NCBI GenBank assembly: GCA_964458575.1
Contig: CAYWMD010000020.1
Location: forward strand, 38,271-102,270
Origin: CAYWMD01 sp964458575
GTDB taxonomy: Bacteria; Verrucomicrobiota; Verrucomicrobiia; Limisphaerales; JADLHS01
Reading direction: 5' to 3'
DNA: 64,000 nt
The notes below the pieces were generated by a model. The model had not been told where the DNA came from, did not search any database, and saw nothing but the letters and a program-made list of their open reading frames with translations. The first letter of the stretch is position 1. Each line of letters starts with the position of its first letter. This document shows positions 19,401 to 26,810 of this stretch, piece by piece. The position numbers and the translations under genes are program-made.

Positions 19401-20373
19401 CGGATGCCTCCTCCAACCACACAACGGTATGCGTTGCATCACCGAGCTTTTCTACGGCCGGCAAGTTGTCCACCCAATCCACGGCGAGATTCTTGGGACG
19501 ATCCGGCGGCGGCGACTTCAAAAGCTTCAAGATCGGCGCTGCGTAAATGGTCACCGCTTTGTCGAGCGATGGTTCGCGTCCGGGTTTGGCGCGCAGGACC
19601 AGACCGCCCGCCGTGCCTTCGCGAAACGGTTCGTTCACGTTGCCGCCGTAATTCGGGCGGGCGTTCGTGCGAAGCAGTTGGGTTACGTCACCACCCGGCT
19701 CGGAACGCGCGCGACCGGTCTTTTGCTCCGAGGCATCGTAGCCCACCGGGTTTTGCATGAATGCGCCGAGGGAAACGGTTTGCGGTTTGTCGCCGGGATT
19801 GGTGACTTTGAAAACGAACGCCGCGAGCGGCATGGACGACATGCGCGTATCATGCGGCGCGAACGGGCTGAACGCGGACAACTCCAGCTTCACCGGCAGC
19901 GCAGAATCCTCAAAGCGCAAGTTGGCGAACGGATAATCGCCGGTCATTTCAATCAACGGCACGCGCGGCCAGTCCGGCCCGCCAGTGGTTTGCAGCAAGC
20001 GCGCGGTCTTGCCCGCCTTCACCCCAAAGTAAAACGGCACGTGCCCATCGCGCAGCGTGTTGAACAATTGCCACGTCGTGAGCTGTCCATCAGCGCCGAT
20101 CTCGAAATTCCCCGTGCCGATACCGCCAAGGTGCATCCGCGCGTCGGTGTGCTTGTCCGAGCGATAGACGAGGGGACTGGCTGGATCAAACAACTGCTTT
20201 TTCCACGTGTCCAGGTCGGGTTGCGGTTCGAGCGCGAACGCGGAAGGCCCGAGCATCGCCGTGGCCGTCCCAGCGCTGAGCAGCGAGAGAAAGTCACGCC
20301 GATTCAGTCCGTCGTTGGGTGGTTCGTATTCGGGGCCGCAGCACCCGCCCGCGCAATCGCATTGTCGTTTCAT
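16483..20373 (-). CDS. Tat-exported GH116 (GBA2-like) beta-glycosidase with large insertions
   Basis: 1296 residues from ATG 20373. The N-terminus has a Cys-rich stretch (CDCAGGCCGP) followed by a Tat signal (NRRDFLSLLSAGTATAMLG). The DUF608/GH116 N-domain contains GGIGTGNFEIGADGQLTTWQ. The C-terminal catalytic domain contains THVWGYEQ (likely nucleophile Glu846) and CMSDQLIGQWWAHQLG (likely acid/base Asp1035), the expected GH116 residues. Between them about 300 extra residues include a jelly-roll-like module (about 372-518, starting DIVFEDFEGGFDKW) and a split GATase-like stretch. GH116 enzymes hydrolyse beta-glucosides or xylosides, including glycolipids. A palindromic repeat is embedded in frame at residues about 744-768. 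Co-translated with the downstream GH63-like gene. Confidence 0.88.
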   Translation of the reverse strand: MKRQCDCAGGCCGPEYEPPNDGLNRRDFLSLLSAGTATAMLGPSAFALEPQPDLDTWKKQLFDPASPLVYRSDKHTDARMHLGGIGTGNFEIGADGQLTTWQLFNTLRDGHVPFYFGVKAGKTARLLQTTGGPDWPRVPLIEMTGDYPFANLRFEDSALPVKLELSAFSPFAPHDTRMSSMPLAAFVFKVTNPGDKPQTVSLGAFMQNPVGYDASEQKTGRARSEPGGDVTQLLRTNARPNYGGNVNEPFREGTAGGLVLRAKPGREPSLDKAVTIYAAPILKLLKSPPPDRPKNLAVDWVDNLPAVEKLGDATHTVVWLEEASVDSPLALLQSARDAVRAGATLVVSGKELPLIDAYASWSGGKPVGEVQHRPDIVFEDFEGGFDKWQVEGSAFGNAPARGSLPDQANISGFLGQGFANSHHGGEGAQGDLRSKPFTVERNFIRFLIGGGGSGALEVRLLVDGKTVRATTSAKEDGRLRLASWNVREFVGKTAQIEISDQKKTNLGHIEVDQIEFTDVPGDRAVMELLEELLPARFSAARTVKAKDDANTIQFENLALLPDSKETSAANALRLLTRRVGKGQVVLAAGPILPPPMSNNVPARQRAYETLCALVGAKFVGTDGTLANAPGFGSLALVALNGRITVEPAFEKWDETWKKFSADGTFTSVDEAKANSPTPTGRTVGGAVVATVEVPAGGSAELPFLLTWHYPNKYNDDKNKPEGVWMGCHYATLWPDATAVAREAAERGLSQSAAARTPNALRVEDNSRSGSQVTSTNFAALRSKTAAFRDTFYDSTLPWWLLDCVTANAAIIRHIGVVFRIANGDIYGWEGSNGCCPPTCTHVWGYEQTLACFFPDLEREMRRIDFKHQQREDGGVNNRTDVPSPPHPTGEKPFADGHASCVLKAYREALNSPDEGCFKEYWPHIKRAVEYLIERDAKGHGDQPAGYLEDDQWNTYDQALHGVTTFISGYYLAALRAGEEWAKRVGDRTTAARFHEIFEKGSAKQIELCWNGEYFQQHLPNYKARPGEVGPGCMSDQLIGQWWAHQLGLGYLFPREKVVSALQSIFKYNWKSDLTGWKHSPRAFAGARDKGLIICTWPKGGRPKHVMLYSDEVWTGIEYQVAGHMLWEGLIEEGFAIVKGARDRYNGIPRAPIPRNPWNELECGGHYARAMSSWSLVTALAGCYYDGPAQRLAFAPKLKPENFKTLFTAAEGWGTFAQQAEAGRQRATIELGSGTLGLRTLELAVAGGMKVGGGTFAVRVAGKNVPAKLDLKEQRARIQFASPLRLQAGEKLEIELA
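18070..18142. repeat. Cruciform repeat family A, in frame inside the GH116 gene
   Basis: Outer arms GGAGCGCG and CGCGCTCC, inner arms CGCAGC and GCTGCG, and two hairpins AGTTG-tcct-CAACT and GATTG-aga-CAATC. Other copies lie at 35777-35885, 39276-39382 and 41049-41122. In this copy all 73 bases are translated within the GH116 frame without a stop. Confidence 0.85.
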
Positions 20374-20450
20374 TCGGGAACGAGAGTAGTCGCGCGAGCG
20401 AAAACGGAGCAAGCGGGAAGCGGAGAGGGCAACGAGATTGTGTGTTAACG

Positions 20451-20748
20451 CTCGCCCTCATCCTGACCTTCTCCCCGGGGAGAAGGAACAGCATTCGTTC
20501 AACTCACATTTTGCGAGTAACCGTTCGGCAAATCCAGTCACACAAGTATCAACTGGACTGGGTGCGATTCCCCCTCTCCCAGCGGGAGAGGGCTGGGGTG
20601 AGGGAGAGTGTTGCGACGACTGACGATTCATGAAACGATCAACTCCGTGCGACCGATTCACGCTCACCCTACCCCTCTCCCTGAGGGAGAGGGGAGAGCC
20701 ATCCTACATCTCAAGTTTGCGGATGACGGTTTGGCAAATCCAGTCACG
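20451..20748. repeat. Array of CTCTCCC/GGGAGAG palindromes (family B) and a shared spacer
   Basis: This 473-base gap lies between the divergent GH116 and GH172 genes. It holds three family-B hairpins: 20451-20489 (CTTCTCCCCGGGGAGAAG), 20572-20608 (CCCTCTCCCAGCGGGAGAGGG) and 20663-20694 (CCCTCTCCCTGAGGGAGAGG). Two spacer copies share GGCAAATCCAGTCAC (near 20527 and 20733). The promoters of both genes must lie in or beside this array. No clear -35/-10 pair was identified. Confidence 0.75.
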
Positions 20749-20846
20749 CGATTTTCGACGAGTGGGAAAACGTTTCGCCTAGGTGGAACGCGCCCCTACC
20801 AACGTTTCATCTGGCATCACACTGCCGAATCCGATATTGGAGAGAC

Positions 20847-22997
20847 ATGCGGTACGCGTTGATTCTTTTCCTTTCGGGTATTCTCGCGGTCACAACTGCC
20901 ACGGCTGACTCCGGCCAACCAGCCATCACGACCGGTTCTTTGCTGGAAGAGATGACCGACTTGGGCCAGTTGGCGCGCTGGCCGCAACCGGCCTATCGCA
21001 CCATCCAGTTTTCCAGCTATGACCGCCAGTCCACCACGAGCGAAGCGTCCAAGTGGTTTTCCAACGCGGACGGTTTTGGAAAGGAACCGATTCCCGCGTT
21101 TGCCAAGGTCCTGCGCGAACCGCGCGACGGTCAATCGGGACTCTATCTTTTGGCGGAAGTGCAAGGTCCGGGCGCCATTGCGCGCGGCTGGTCGGCGGGC
21201 ATGGGCGGCGTGTTGCGCGTGTATGTTGATCCCAAAGGTGATGCCACCGGCGCCAGCAAAGCCGGATTGATTTGGGACGGCACGGGTTACGATTTCTTCG
21301 CGCGGCGGGCGAGCAATTATCTGAAGTCCGCCGGCATCCAACTCGACGCCGGTGACGCGTTCATTCAACAGGATGCGGATTACTTGCCGATCCCGTTCGC
21401 GCGCGGCTTGCGCGTGACGTGGGAAGGAAACATCAAGGACCTGCATTTCTACCATCTCCAGGTTCGCGAGTACGCCAAAGGAACAAAGGTACGCTCATTT
21501 GACCCGAAGAAAGACCTCAAAGAATTTGAACCGCAATTACGTGCGGCGGTGGTCGGGCTGACGCAGCCTTCAAGCGAACGTCCCTTCACCCCAGCCCTCT
21601 CCCCATCGGATGGGGAGAGCGTGTCCGAAGGACGGGTGAGGGGTAACTCAATACGTCTCGAAGCCGTCCTCAACGCGGGCACGAACTGGGCTTGGTCACC
21701 TGAACGCGAAGGCCCGGGTGCGGTGCGCGAATTGAAACTCCGACTCCGAGCCGACGCGCTCGACACGGCGTTGCGCGGTTGCCTGCTGCGAATCGCTTTC
21801 GACGGCTCGCAACGTCCGCAGGTGGAAGCGCCCGTGGGCGATTTCTTCGGGTCCGGTCCGGGCGTGAATCCGCTTTGCTCCCTGCCCTTCAGCGTTGAGC
21901 CGGATGGCACAATGACCTGCCGCTTCGTGATGCCATACGAAAAAACTGTCCGGATCGAAATAGTGAATTACACGAAAGCGCCTGTTCGCCTCGCTGGCTC
22001 AATTCGCATTTCCCCATGGCAATGGGATGAGCGCTCGATGTATTTCCGCGCAAAGTGGCGCGCCGATCACGACCTGTTGGCTGGCGTGAGTCCTATTGAC
22101 ATTCCCTACACGGTCACCGTCGGCAAAGGCGTCTTCGTGGGCTGTACCGCCATCATTGTGAATCCGTCCGGCGTGCCGAGCGGCCACGGCAATTGGTGGG
22201 GCGAAGGCGACGAAAAAATCCTCGTGGACGGCGAACTGACGCCTTCAACTTTCGGCACCGGGTCGGAGGACTACTTCAACTACTCCTGGGGGCGGTCCGA
22301 TTTGTTTGACCATCCGTTCTGTGGAGCGCCATTGACCTCCGGCCCGGACACTTCGGGCTACCTCTCGAACCATCGCTTTCAAGTGTTGGACGCGATTCCT
22401 TTCGAGCGGTCACTGGCGGTGCTCATGGAATTGTGGTGTCACAGCCGCGTGCCGGGTTTGAGCTACGCGCGCATCGCGTATCACTATGCGCGACCCGGCG
22501 CGGTGGATGATCATCGCGCGCTGATGCCATCGGATTTGATCATACCGCCACTGCCGAAACGCAAACTATTTGGTGCGGGCGCCACGGCAGGAGCTCAAAT
22601 CTTTTTAATGGACCAACTACATCCCGAAGCCAGCCCCGGTAGCGTGGAAACTGTGCCTTACCCGTTGGCGACCCAACTTGAACTCACCCAATGGCGCGCG
22701 GAAAAAGGCGGCAAGCTCAAGCTTGCCTTGCCAATTGAAAAGGATGGCCGCGCTGCGATTCATCTCGGAGCCGTGGGTCGCACGAATGGCGCAGTGGTCC
22801 GCGCATTGCTCGACGGCAAACCACTCCGGGCGGAAGACGGCGGGGAAAGTGTCGCCATGCGCACCGCCTACGCCCCACGCATTCTCAACCTGAATTTCAA
22901 ACCCACGGATGCGAAGGCCGGTTCGCACGAACTTGTTTTGGAATGTATTCAGCCCGGCCTGGTGGGATTGGATTTTGTTTGGGTGAAGATCAAATAA
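20847..22997 (+). CDS. Exported DUF2961 / GH172-like protein
   Basis: 716 residues with a signal peptide (MRYALILFLSGILAVTTATA). DUF2961/GH172 hallmarks include LARWPQPAYRTIQFSSYDR near the N-terminus, FGTGSEDYFNYSWG at about residue 470, GYLSNHRF, and LELWCHSRVPGLSYARIAYHY-like strands. Characterised GH172 members act on difructose dianhydrides or D-fructo/arabino-furanosides and assemble as trimers of a double jelly-roll. Residues about 246-266 (PFTPALSPSDGESVSEGRV) are encoded by a family-B repeat in frame. The next gene, an isomerase, follows 26 nt later on the same strand. The substrate here is not known. Confidence 0.85.
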   Translation: MRYALILFLSGILAVTTATADSGQPAITTGSLLEEMTDLGQLARWPQPAYRTIQFSSYDRQSTTSEASKWFSNADGFGKEPIPAFAKVLREPRDGQSGLYLLAEVQGPGAIARGWSAGMGGVLRVYVDPKGDATGASKAGLIWDGTGYDFFARRASNYLKSAGIQLDAGDAFIQQDADYLPIPFARGLRVTWEGNIKDLHFYHLQVREYAKGTKVRSFDPKKDLKEFEPQLRAAVVGLTQPSSERPFTPALSPSDGESVSEGRVRGNSIRLEAVLNAGTNWAWSPEREGPGAVRELKLRLRADALDTALRGCLLRIAFDGSQRPQVEAPVGDFFGSGPGVNPLCSLPFSVEPDGTMTCRFVMPYEKTVRIEIVNYTKAPVRLAGSIRISPWQWDERSMYFRAKWRADHDLLAGVSPIDIPYTVTVGKGVFVGCTAIIVNPSGVPSGHGNWWGEGDEKILVDGELTPSTFGTGSEDYFNYSWGRSDLFDHPFCGAPLTSGPDTSGYLSNHRFQVLDAIPFERSLAVLMELWCHSRVPGLSYARIAYHYARPGAVDDHRALMPSDLIIPPLPKRKLFGAGATAGAQIFLMDQLHPEASPGSVETVPYPLATQLELTQWRAEKGGKLKLALPIEKDGRAAIHLGAVGRTNGAVVRALLDGKPLRAEDGGESVAMRTAYAPRILNLNFKPTDAKAGSHELVLECIQPGLVGLDFVWVKIK
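21582..21643. repeat. Family B palindrome in frame inside the GH172-like gene
   Basis: The sequence around CCAGCCCTCTCCCCATCGG and its complement ATGGGGAGAG is the same repeat seen in the gaps at 20451-20694, 25933, 29136, 29254 and 31669. Here it is translated without frameshift or stop. Confidence 0.85.
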
Positions 22998-23023
22998 CTG
23001 CAACTCTCAACGACCGAAACACT

Positions 23024-23875
23024 ATGATTCAACTGGGACTCCACACCGATAATTGGCGGCCGCTGAGCGTTGGCTTTGAAGGCGCTTGCCAGAAAATCGC
23101 CGCGACCGGCCTCAAACACATCGAGTTTTGCGCCATTCACGGCCAGAACTTCATCGCCGCGCTGGGATATGATCCCGGCGTTTCGTTGCAATCCAACCCG
23201 CTCGCGATCCGTCGCTTCCTCGACAAGCTGGGGTTGCGCGTTTCACAAATTGACGGTTCGTATCCGATGATGGGTCCGAACGGCTCGGCCTTCGGCGTGC
23301 AATACGTCACGCAGAGCATCCGGTTCGCCGCCGAACTGGGTTGCCCGATGGTGGACACGGTGGACGGCGCGTTTGAAATCCCCGGCCTCTCGCGCAAGGA
23401 GGTTTTCCGCGTCACTTGTGACAATTACCGGCAATGCCTCTCCTGGGCCGAGGACTACAAGGTCGTCATAAACGTCGAACCGCACGGCCCATACACGAAC
23501 GACATTGATTTCATGCAACGGTTGTTCAAGGAATTCGAGTCCGAGTATCTGCGCTGCAATTTCGATACCGGCAACACGTTCATCGCCGGCCACAATCCGC
23601 TGGACTACCTCAAGGCGCTGGGCAAATACATTGTGCATTGCCACATCAAGGACGTCAGTCCGGCACTGGCGGCGGCGGTGCGCGGTGAGGAAACCGGCAT
23701 CGGCAGTTCGGAAGTGCCCGTGGGCGGCGGTGTGAACGCGGAAAACATCCAACGCTGCCTGGATTATTTGAATCAGACCAAGTGGGACGGCGTCGTTTCC
23801 ATTGAATGTCACGGGTCGGACGCGAACACTGCAGCCAGTGTCAAGTGGATGAAAGCGGCGGTGAAACGAAAGTAG
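23024..23875 (+). CDS. Sugar phosphate isomerase/epimerase (xylose isomerase-like TIM barrel)
   Basis: 283 residues from ATG 23024 (MIQLGLHTDNWRPLSVGF); the upstream reading overlaps the GH172 gene and is unlike the family. AP-endonuclease-2/xylose-isomerase-like barrel with the usual metal ligands visible: Glu in INVEPHGPYTND, Asp in CNFDTGNTFIAGH, His in VHCHIKDVSPA, Glu in VVSIECHGSD. Cytoplasmic, no signal peptide. It probably isomerises or epimerises a sugar released by the neighbouring glycosidases. The exact substrate cannot be assigned. The 120 bases to the next gene contain no recognised feature. Confidence 0.88.
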   Translation: MIQLGLHTDNWRPLSVGFEGACQKIAATGLKHIEFCAIHGQNFIAALGYDPGVSLQSNPLAIRRFLDKLGLRVSQIDGSYPMMGPNGSAFGVQYVTQSIRFAAELGCPMVDTVDGAFEIPGLSRKEVFRVTCDNYRQCLSWAEDYKVVINVEPHGPYTNDIDFMQRLFKEFESEYLRCNFDTGNTFIAGHNPLDYLKALGKYIVHCHIKDVSPALAAAVRGEETGIGSSEVPVGGGVNAENIQRCLDYLNQTKWDGVVSIECHGSDANTAASVKWMKAAVKRK

Positions 23876-23996
23876 GACAGCGCGTCTCGCCTGTCCCGGC
23901 TGGGGAGAAAGTGGGAAAATGAGCGGGTGAGTGAGTAAGTGGGAAATGTAAATTCGCTGCGGCGACAAGAGTTTTCCGCCGCACGGGAAAGGCACT

Positions 23997-24968
23997 ATGG
24001 ACAATGGGATGAATCGGCGGTCGTTCGTCAAAAGCGGTCTTCTGGGTTCAGCCGGGCTGGCGCTGGCCTTGAAGTCGCAAGGTCAGGATGCAAAACCTCC
24101 AGCCACTTCCACACCGGGGAATGACGTTCTCCCTAAAGGCCGCATCGCCAAGCTGGAAGTCAGTCGGCTCATCCTCGGTGGCAATCTGCTCACGCACCAC
24201 ACGCACAGTCGCGACTTGCAATACGTTTATCGTCTTGCCGCGAAGTACAACACCGACGAGAAGATCATGGAGACGCTTGCGGTGGCGGAGAAGAACGGTA
24301 TCAACACGCTCACGATTCACAACCCGCCACATGCCATCGAGGTGTTGCGGCGTTACCGCAAGGAACGCGGTGGCCGGATTCAATGGATTGTTTGTCCCAC
24401 CGCGCCGGTCGAACCGGACATGGCCAAATACCGCGCGCATGTCGAGGCGTTGATCAAGGACGGCTGCGAGGCAATTTATCTTTGGGGCGTGACCGCGGAT
24501 GCGCTCGTGCGGGCAGGAAAAATAGACCTGGTCACAAAGGCCGTGGAGTTGCCGAAGGAATTCGGCGTGCCGTCCGGCGTTGGCGCGCACTCGCTCGACG
24601 TGATCAAAGCCTGCGAGCAGCACGGCATCCCCGCGGACTTTTACATCAAAACTTTCCACCATCACAGTTACCCGACCGGACCGAAACCGGAGGAAATCAA
24701 GGAGCCGTACAACGAATTCCCCGGCTACTGGTGCGCCAACCCGCAGGAAACCATTGACGTGATGAAGTCGGTGAAGAAGCCGTGGATTGCGTTCAAGGTC
24801 ATGGCGGCGGGGGCAATTCCGCCGAAGAACGCGTTTCGTTATGCCTTCAAGAACGGCGCAGACTTTGTGCTCGCGGGCATGTTCGACTTCGAAATTGCGG
24901 AGGACGCACAAATTGCCCGGGAGTCACTGGCCAGCGCCGCCGGGCGTGACCGACCCTGGGCGACGTGA
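23997..24968 (+). CDS. Tat-signal aldo/keto reductase-like protein
   Basis: 323 residues. The start at 23997 is preceded by GGGAAAGG; ATG 24009 is a possible alternative. The N-terminus is a twin-arginine signal (NRRSFVKSGLLGSAGLALAL). The mature part resembles the TIM-barrel aldo/keto reductase superfamily: KLEVSRLILGGNLLTHH, VAEKNGINTLTIHNPP, DGCEAIYLWGVTADALV, VGAHSLDVIKACEQHGI and PWIAFKVMAAGAI. The canonical AKR catalytic Tyr/Lys context is not obvious, so reductase activity is uncertain. It lies within the carbohydrate gene run, 50 nt ahead of a second isomerase-like gene, suggesting periplasmic sugar modification. Confidence 0.72.
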   Translation: MDNGMNRRSFVKSGLLGSAGLALALKSQGQDAKPPATSTPGNDVLPKGRIAKLEVSRLILGGNLLTHHTHSRDLQYVYRLAAKYNTDEKIMETLAVAEKNGINTLTIHNPPHAIEVLRRYRKERGGRIQWIVCPTAPVEPDMAKYRAHVEALIKDGCEAIYLWGVTADALVRAGKIDLVTKAVELPKEFGVPSGVGAHSLDVIKACEQHGIPADFYIKTFHHHSYPTGPKPEEIKEPYNEFPGYWCANPQETIDVMKSVKKPWIAFKVMAAGAIPPKNAFRYAFKNGADFVLAGMFDFEIAEDAQIARESLASAAGRDRPWAT

Positions 24969-25018
24969 CTTTACAATTTTCTTCGCGACGGGCCGCCGTT
25001 TTCAGTAGGCTTTGTCCC

Positions 25019-25900
25019 ATGAACTTGTTCTTCCGATGTTTCCCACACGTGGCGGCGTTGTTTCTCATCGGCATCTCGGCCAACGCCGCCGGGCCCACGA
25101 ACGAGTTCTTCCCCTTCTGCATTGACTGGCACGACTCCAAGAAACGCGGCTTCGAGGAGCAGGCCCAGATGCTCAAGGAACTTGGCTACGACGGTGTGGG
25201 TCACATCTGGCTCGACAAGGTCGAGGAACGATTGAAGACGCTTGATGCCGCCGGGTTGCGCCTTTTTCAAATCACCATGCAGGTGAACATCAGCACCAAT
25301 TCACCTTACGATCCAAGATTCAAGGACGTCCTCGCGTTGGTGAACGGTCGCAAGGTGCAGTTTTGCTTGCTGATTAGCGGGGCCAAACCCTCCGACGCCT
25401 CAGCCGATCCACGCGGGGTCGCCGTGCTCCGCGAAATGTCCGACCTCGCCAGGAACACTGACGTGCAACTCCTGCTTTATCCGCACGTTCGTGATTGGGT
25501 TGAGCGCATCGAAGACAGCGTCCGGGTGGCGAACAAGGTGGATCGCCCCAACGTTGGCTGCATGTTCAACGTGTGTCACTGGCTGAAGGTGGACCCGTCG
25601 CGCGATTACACGCCACTCTTGAAGCATGCCGTGCCGCGACTCTGGGCGGTATCCATCAACGGCGCGGACGAATTCGACGCGGGGGGCGATTGGAAGCATT
25701 ACATCCAGCCGCTGGGCCGGGGCAACTTCGACATCGCCGGCTTCCTGCGAACCTTGCGCAACTTGGGTTACCGCGGGCCGGTCGGATTGCAGTGCTACGG
25801 CATCACTGGCGACACACGTGAGCATCTCGCTCAGTCAATCGCGACCTGGCGAAAAATGGATTTGGATGCTCAACCCAAAAAAGCTGGCGACGCGAAATAA
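25019..25900 (+). CDS. Exported isomerase-like TIM-barrel protein
   Basis: 293 residues from ATG 25019, which gives a signal peptide (LFFRCFPHVAALFLIGISANA). The fold is the xylose isomerase/AP endonuclease-2 barrel: FCIDWHDSKKRGFEEQAQML, LGYDGVGHIWL, LLLYPHVRDWVERIEDSVRV, RPNVGCMFNVCHWLKVDP and GYRGPVGLQCYGITGD. The positions that carry acidic metal ligands in the relative at 23024 appear changed here: YPH for EPH, FNVCH for FDTGN, LQCYG for IECHG. It may therefore be a metal-poor, binding or epimerase variant. Many planctomycete and verrucomicrobial genomes carry this exported subfamily, function unknown. Confidence 0.78.
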   Translation: MNLFFRCFPHVAALFLIGISANAAGPTNEFFPFCIDWHDSKKRGFEEQAQMLKELGYDGVGHIWLDKVEERLKTLDAAGLRLFQITMQVNISTNSPYDPRFKDVLALVNGRKVQFCLLISGAKPSDASADPRGVAVLREMSDLARNTDVQLLLYPHVRDWVERIEDSVRVANKVDRPNVGCMFNVCHWLKVDPSRDYTPLLKHAVPRLWAVSINGADEFDAGGDWKHYIQPLGRGNFDIAGFLRTLRNLGYRGPVGLQCYGITGDTREHLAQSIATWRKMDLDAQPKKAGDAK

Positions 25901-26276
25901 TGGCTCAATCGAAGCCGCGCGCGCTCTCCCGGCCCTCTCCCATCCGATGGGAGAGGGAGAATCGTTCGCCGGGTTTAGCGCAGATGAGCGGAGATGAGCG
26001 GTTCAAAAATGGTGAAAGGCGGGGCTTGACGGGGACGCGGGTGCGGCGTAAACCGCGTGGTGGCAATGCCACTTTACGCGGGTGTAAAAGCCTTTTACGA
26101 ATCGCGGCGGCCGGGGCGCGGCCCATGAGAGAGGCAGATAACGGTGAGGTCGGTGCAGTTCTCTCACGGGCCGAGGGTCAGGTCTCGCCGTCTCCGCGAG
26201 ACTCGCTTGGGCTGGGCTTGAGGAGTCAACAAATCAACTGGCAGTCGCGTAAACACAGTTGGCTGCGGATACCGCA
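25901..26276. other. Gene-free stretch with a repeat and small hairpins
   Basis: 376 bases between two same-strand genes. A family-B palindrome lies at 25933-25957 (CCCTCTCCCATCCGATGGG and complement). Further small dyads include GTGG-caat-CCAC near 26062-26073 and GTAAAAG-CC-TTTTAC near 26090-26100. I see no convincing gene here. The region marks the border with an AT-richer cassette downstream. Confidence 0.55.
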
Positions 26277-26810
26277 ATGAAACTCCTTCTTAAATGCATC
26301 GCGATAGGTGTAGCAGCGTTATTGGTTTTGGTCTTTGCCCTCAACACCTTCGTTCGCGTTAGCGATTCTTCAAACCGGAGCGTTGGTCTTGTTGAAAAGT
26401 TTCTGTTTGGCCGGTCGATAGGGGAAATTCTTGCGCCTCCGTGGTCTGAGGACTACAAGCGTTGGGATTCTGCTTCCGCAGCAAGTGCGTCGGTAGCTGA
26501 CCTTCTTCAGAAGTTTGGGGTTCGGGATTTAACTTTGAGGAATGACTTGGCGGAACAACGCGCACACGCCGAGCAAATGAGCAAGCTGGCCTTTGAAAGG
26601 GCAAGTGCTGTCTCGAGGGCCTACCTTGCAGCTAGCAATGCCGACTTGCCTGATGCATACTTTGAGCATTTTATTCCTGCTATGGATTCATGGTGGCATG
26701 GCTTCACGGCCAAAGATACTACTCTCGTCCAGCAGGGCATTTCTAATTACAATGCATTCCTTGTGTGGTTTAGATCGCATGACAGGAGCGATTTTAAGGC
26801 GATGAGATGA
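26277..26810 (+). CDS. Unknown membrane-anchored helical protein
   Basis: 177 residues from ATG 26277 (MKLLLKCIAIGVAALLVLVF). One N-terminal membrane segment (residues about 5-25) is followed by a ~150-residue extracytoplasmic or cytoplasmic helical domain rich in Ala and charged residues, including RNDLAEQRAHAEQMSKLAFE, a likely coiled coil, and PAMDSWWHGFTAKDTTLVQQ. I do not recognise the family. Base composition is visibly more AT-rich than in the flanking sugar genes. The stop overlaps the next start by 4 nt (ATGA), so the two proteins are probably co-translated and functionally linked. Confidence 0.7.
   Translation: MKLLLKCIAIGVAALLVLVFALNTFVRVSDSSNRSVGLVEKFLFGRSIGEILAPPWSEDYKRWDSASAASASVADLLQKFGVRDLTLRNDLAEQRAHAEQMSKLAFERASAVSRAYLAASNADLPDAYFEHFIPAMDSWWHGFTAKDTTLVQQGISNYNAFLVWFRSHDRSDFKAMR

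Noticed and set aside
20451..20748. CRISPR array, because of repeated units with spacers
   Set aside because: Only two or three imperfect units with differing lengths and no cas genes; these are dispersed palindromes found across the window.
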